A stretch of 8,696 bases of DNA. Origin: Actinomycetota bacterium (GTDB taxonomy: Bacteria > Actinomycetota > Thermoleophilia > Solirubrobacterales > Solirubrobacteraceae). Made by a program: the position numbers and the translations under genes. Positions 6,747 to 8,696 of this stretch are shown in pieces. The notes below the pieces were generated by a model. The model was not told the origin of the DNA, ran no database searches, and was given only the letters and a program-made list of their open reading frames with translations. How positions within the stretch are numbered: the stretch's first letter is position 1; every line of letters starts with the position of its first letter. Location of the stretch: the NCBI GenBank assembly GCA_019348575.1, contig JAHWJE010000040.1, positions 1-8,696 of the forward strand. The letters run 5' to 3'.

Positions 6747-7904
6747 GTGGAGGCGTGGATCGCAGACGGGGCCGAGCGGATCGCCGCGCGCGCCGAAGAC
6801 GAGCTCGCGCGCTTCGTCGAGGTCTCGTCACCGTCGGGTGACGTGACCGGCGCCGACGAGGCCTTCGCGGTCGCGCGGTCGCTCGCGCCCGACGAGGCGC
6901 AGGCCGAGCGCTCGCCATGCTCCTCGCCCGGGCACGCGGAGGACCTGATCCTGACGCTGCCGGGCAGCGGCAGCGGCCGCGTGCTGCTGCTCGGCCATGT
7001 CGACACGGTGCACTCGCACGAGGACCACCGCGCCCTGGAGCGCGACGGCGACAGGCTCGTCGGCTCGGGCGCGGTGGACATGAAGGGCGGCGACGTGCTG
7101 GCGCTCGGCGTCCTGCGCGAGCTCGTCCGGCGCAGGGAGGACTTCGAGCAGGTCGCGCTGCTGCTCGTCTGCGACGAGGAGTGGCGCGCCGGTGACTTCG
7201 TCCACACGCCGCGCTTCGCCGGCTGGGATGCCTGCCTGTGCTTCGAGGGCGGGGATCTGACAGCCGACGGCGACGAGGCCGTCGTGGTGCGACGCAAGGC
7301 CGCCGGCACGCTGCGCGTGCTCGCGCACGGGCGATCGGCGCACTCCGGCTCGGCGCCCGAGAAGGGCGCGAACGCGCTGCTCGCCCTGGCCAGCGCGGCA
7401 CAGGCCGTCGCGGCGTGCCACGATCCCGCCGGCCCCGCGCACCTGACGGCCGTCCCGACCGTCGTGCGGTCCGGCGAGTCGTTCAACGTCGTGCCGGCCT
7501 ACGGCGAGCTGCTGTGCGACCTGCGCGCCGACGAGCTGGAGACCTTCGACATGGTCCTCGCCGGGCTGCCCGACGGCGTCGAGGGCGTGCGCCTGGAGGG
7601 CGACCTGCTGCGCCGCTGGCCCGGCATGGACTCCAGCGGGCGCACGGCGGCTGTGCTCGAGGACGCCGCTGCCCGGCTCGGGCGGGCGATCATCGGCACG
7701 GCGCGCGGCGGGGCGAGCGACGCGAGCTACATGGCGCCGGTCATCGGGATCACGATCGACGGCCTCGGGCCGCTCGGCGGGGGCGCGCACACGCCGCACG
7801 AATACGTGCTCGCCGACTCGCTGCGAACGCGCGCCGAGGTGGGGCTCGCGATCGTCGACGCCGTGCTCGCGGTGGGCGCGCTACCCCAAAGCGCAAAATT
7901 ATGA
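6747..7904 (+). CDS. M20-family metallopeptidase (glutamate carboxypeptidase-like)
   Basis: A 385-residue cytoplasmic hydrolase of the M20/ArgE/DapE/carboxypeptidase G2 family. These are two-zinc enzymes that remove amino-acid residues or acyl groups from small peptides and N-acyl amino acids. All family metal and catalytic positions are visible: H84 and D86 (LLGHVDTV), bridging D111 (GSGAVDMKGG), general base E144 and ligand E145 (CDEEW), E167 (CFEGGD) and H348 (GGGAHTPHEYV). The dimerisation-domain block AHGRSAHSGSAPEKGANAL (193-211) and GGASDASY (321-328) match the carboxypeptidase G2 branch best, but the substrate cannot be read. The frame is open further upstream to 6534. I chose GTG 6747 because family homology begins there and the upstream extension is Arg/Pro-rich and antisense to the neighbouring signal-peptide region. 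Only a GGGAG 1 nt before the GTG resembles a Shine-Dalgarno, and TAGAAC lies at 6734-6739, so a leaderless mRNA is possible. Confidence 0.9.
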   Translation: MEAWIADGAERIAARAEDELARFVEVSSPSGDVTGADEAFAVARSLAPDEAQAERSPCSSPGHAEDLILTLPGSGSGRVLLLGHVDTVHSHEDHRALERDGDRLVGSGAVDMKGGDVLALGVLRELVRRREDFEQVALLLVCDEEWRAGDFVHTPRFAGWDACLCFEGGDLTADGDEAVVVRRKAAGTLRVLAHGRSAHSGSAPEKGANALLALASAAQAVAACHDPAGPAHLTAVPTVVRSGESFNVVPAYGELLCDLRADELETFDMVLAGLPDGVEGVRLEGDLLRRWPGMDSSGRTAAVLEDAAARLGRAIIGTARGGASDASYMAPVIGITIDGLGPLGGGAHTPHEYVLADSLRTRAEVGLAIVDAVLAVGALPQSAKL

Positions 7905-7935
7905 ACCCGGGAATGCATTCGTCGTGAACCTGCGC

Positions 7936-7941
7936 TAGGGT
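7936..7941 (+). promoter_or_regulatory. Candidate -10 element for the riboswitch transcript
   Basis: TAGGGT lies about 20 nt before the conserved start of the riboswitch, which is the right place for a promoter giving a short lead-in. No good -35 sits 16-18 nt upstream (the bases there read roughly AATGCAT). A 5-bp inverted repeat (GAACC 7926-7930, GGTTC 7939-7943) overlaps it. This is a position-based suggestion only. Confidence 0.25.
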
Positions 7942-7957
7942 TCCGCCGGTCAGTGAC

Positions 7958-8098
7958 CAGCCGAATCCGCGTCGAGCGATCGACGGGGAGCGGGGGAACC
8001 ACTTGGGGCGCGACAAAGCGTCCCGGGGGCGAATCGCCGTCGTGCACGGCATAGCGCTGCTCTTTCTGCGCGAGCCCGTCAGCTAACCCCGCAGGCAC
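7958..8098 (+). ncRNA. c-di-AMP riboswitch (ydaO-yuaA type)
   Basis: The conserved blocks of this aptamer occur in the right order: GCCGAATCC (7960-7968), GCGGGGGAACCA (7990-8001), GGGGGCGAATC (8025-8035) and GTCAGCTAACCCCGCAGGC (8078-8096). Visible pairings are GCC 7960-7962 with GGC 8094-8096, GCGGGG 7990-7995 with CCCCGC 8087-8092, and GGGGCGC 8005-8011 with GCGTCCC 8018-8024 (one G-U). Two further stems are GCCGT 8036-8040 with ACGGC 8046-8050, and GCGC 8054-8057 with GCGC 8068-8071. The class binds c-di-AMP and usually turns downstream expression off. In actinobacteria it often precedes wall hydrolase and peptidoglycan-binding genes, as here. The aptamer ends about 5 nt before the ribosome binding site of the next gene. 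I see no separate terminator hairpin with a U-tract, so control of ribosome access is possible. Confidence 0.93.
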
Positions 8099-8102
8099 AC
8101 GA

Positions 8103-8113
8103 AGGAGAAGGGG
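8103..8113 (+). promoter_or_regulatory. Ribosome binding site after the riboswitch
   Basis: AGGAGAAGGGG lies 8 nt before the GTG at 8122 and directly after the closing strand of the riboswitch. It fixes that GTG as the start and could be masked or exposed by aptamer folding. Confidence 0.65.
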
Positions 8114-8121
8114 TCAGCCGC

Positions 8122-8696
8122 GTGAACGCGTCGTATTCGTCGTGCCGTTTCGTCATGTGCCTCGTCGCTGTTGCCCTGCTCGTTCCCGTGCAGCCTGCCA
8201 GCGCGAAGAAGCGCAGCTTCAAGCTCGGTGAGCGCACGTTGAAGCAGGGCCATACGGGCAAGGACGTCCGGTCGTTGCAGCGCTACCTGACCCGCGCCGG
8301 CGTCCCCACCGACGCCGACGGCGTCTTCGACCCGCGGCTGTACCACGACCGGCTCCTGCTGGGGTTGCAGGGGATGCTCAGCGAGGCCGAGTGGCACTTC
8401 CAGCGCCAGCGCCTGGACGCCGGGCGGCAGCGGCAGATCGCCGAGGGGACCTACCGCCAACTGCTGTCCGATCGCCAGTTCGCGGGGGTGCGCGTCGCCG
8501 AGGTGATGTCGTCGGGAGCGGTCACGGTCGAGCCGGGGCTCACCATCGCCCGGCTGGTCGACGAGTACGTGATGGCGCGGCACCTGCGCGGCGTGCCGGT
8601 GATGCTGGGCGACCGGCTGCTCGGCATTGTCACGATCACCGACGTCAAGCACGTGCCCCGCGAGGAGTGGGGGAACACCTACGGCAAGATCGGACG
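8122..8696 (+). CDS. Exported peptidoglycan-binding / CBS-domain chimeric protein (3' partial)
   Basis: An open frame runs from GTG 8122 through the window edge (191 codons seen, no stop). Residues 1-28 form a signal peptide ending QPASA|KK. Residues 35-70 are a PG_binding_1-type half-domain (LGERTLKQGHTGKDVRSLQ … TDADGVF), the usual N-terminus of actinobacterial wall proteins. Residues 72-106 are a linker of uncertain family; FQRQRLDAG (93-101) may be a weak second peptidoglycan-binding repeat. From about residue 107 (AEGTYRQLLSD) the sequence turns into the C-terminal part of a site-2 protease-like M50 protein, with a CBS domain: VRVAEVMSSGAVTVEP (123-138), RGVPVMLGDRLLGIVTITDV (156-175), VPREEW (178-183). 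The M50 membrane core and its HExxH and DG motifs are absent, and there is no room for them. Third codon positions are G or C almost throughout the junction, so the frame is continuous. The riboswitch fits the first half only. It is either an unusual fusion or a chimera. Confidence 0.8.
   Translation, partial: MNASYSSCRFVMCLVAVALLVPVQPASAKKRSFKLGERTLKQGHTGKDVRSLQRYLTRAGVPTDADGVFDPRLYHDRLLLGLQGMLSEAEWHFQRQRLDAGRQRQIAEGTYRQLLSDRQFAGVRVAEVMSSGAVTVEPGLTIARLVDEYVMARHLRGVPVMLGDRLLGIVTITDVKHVPREEWGNTYGKIG

Noticed and set aside
7926..7943. Inverted repeat GAACC/GGTTC as a terminator for the M20 gene
   Set aside because: The stem is only 5 bp, has an 8-nt loop and no U-tract follows. It overlaps the probable -10 element.
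8083..8652. Minus-strand frame of 189 codons opposite the last gene
   Set aside because: It overlaps the riboswitch and the peptidoglycan-binding/CBS frame, shows no domain, and is explained by high GC.
1..8696. tRNA, rRNA, CRISPR arrays, insertion sequences or attachment sites
   Set aside because: I saw no cloverleaf, repeat-spacer array, transposase motif or paired terminal repeat.

Overview
The window is very GC-rich, with codon third positions almost always G or C. It uses several GTG starts and carries secreted proteins of a style common in soil actinobacteria. The C-terminal beta-rich domains, the exported peptidoglycan-binding leader and a c-di-AMP (ydaO-type) riboswitch suggest a Thermoleophilia member (Solirubrobacterales-like). 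That placement is inference from sequence style, not from a marker gene.

Layout. (1) 85-2625 (+): large exported FG-GAP/integrin-type beta-propeller protein. Its C-terminal tail carries a pair of compensating frameshifts at about 2278-2414. (2) 2599-3969 (-): histidinol-dehydrogenase-family enzyme that overlaps gene 1 tail to tail by 27 bp. It keeps the Glu-His catalytic pair but has two of the four zinc-ligand positions changed. (3) 4017-6623 (-): a second exported FG-GAP protein, clearly a paralogue of gene 1 over the whole propeller but with an unrelated-looking tail. It has its own promoter and strong ribosome binding site and probably leads a two-gene transcript with the HisD-like gene. 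(4) 6747-7904 (+): M20-family metallopeptidase resembling glutamate carboxypeptidase, transcribed divergently from gene 3. (5) 7958-8098 (+): c-di-AMP riboswitch. (6) 8122 to window end (+): exported protein that starts with a peptidoglycan-binding region and continues in frame into a CBS domain of the kind found at the C-terminus of site-2 (M50) proteases. It is cut by the window edge.

How they fit together. The two FG-GAP proteins flank the HisD-like gene in inverted orientation and share four cysteine pairs, so they look like a duplicated secreted or surface module. No biochemical link to the dehydrogenase can be read from the sequence. The riboswitch fits the cell-wall half of the last gene, since this riboswitch class commonly precedes actinobacterial wall-hydrolase genes. 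It does not fit the CBS half, so that gene is either an unusual fusion or a recombination or assembly chimera. The most useful points to follow are that chimera, the altered zinc site of the HisD-like enzyme, the frame-shifted tail of gene 1, and the shared propeller with exchanged tails.
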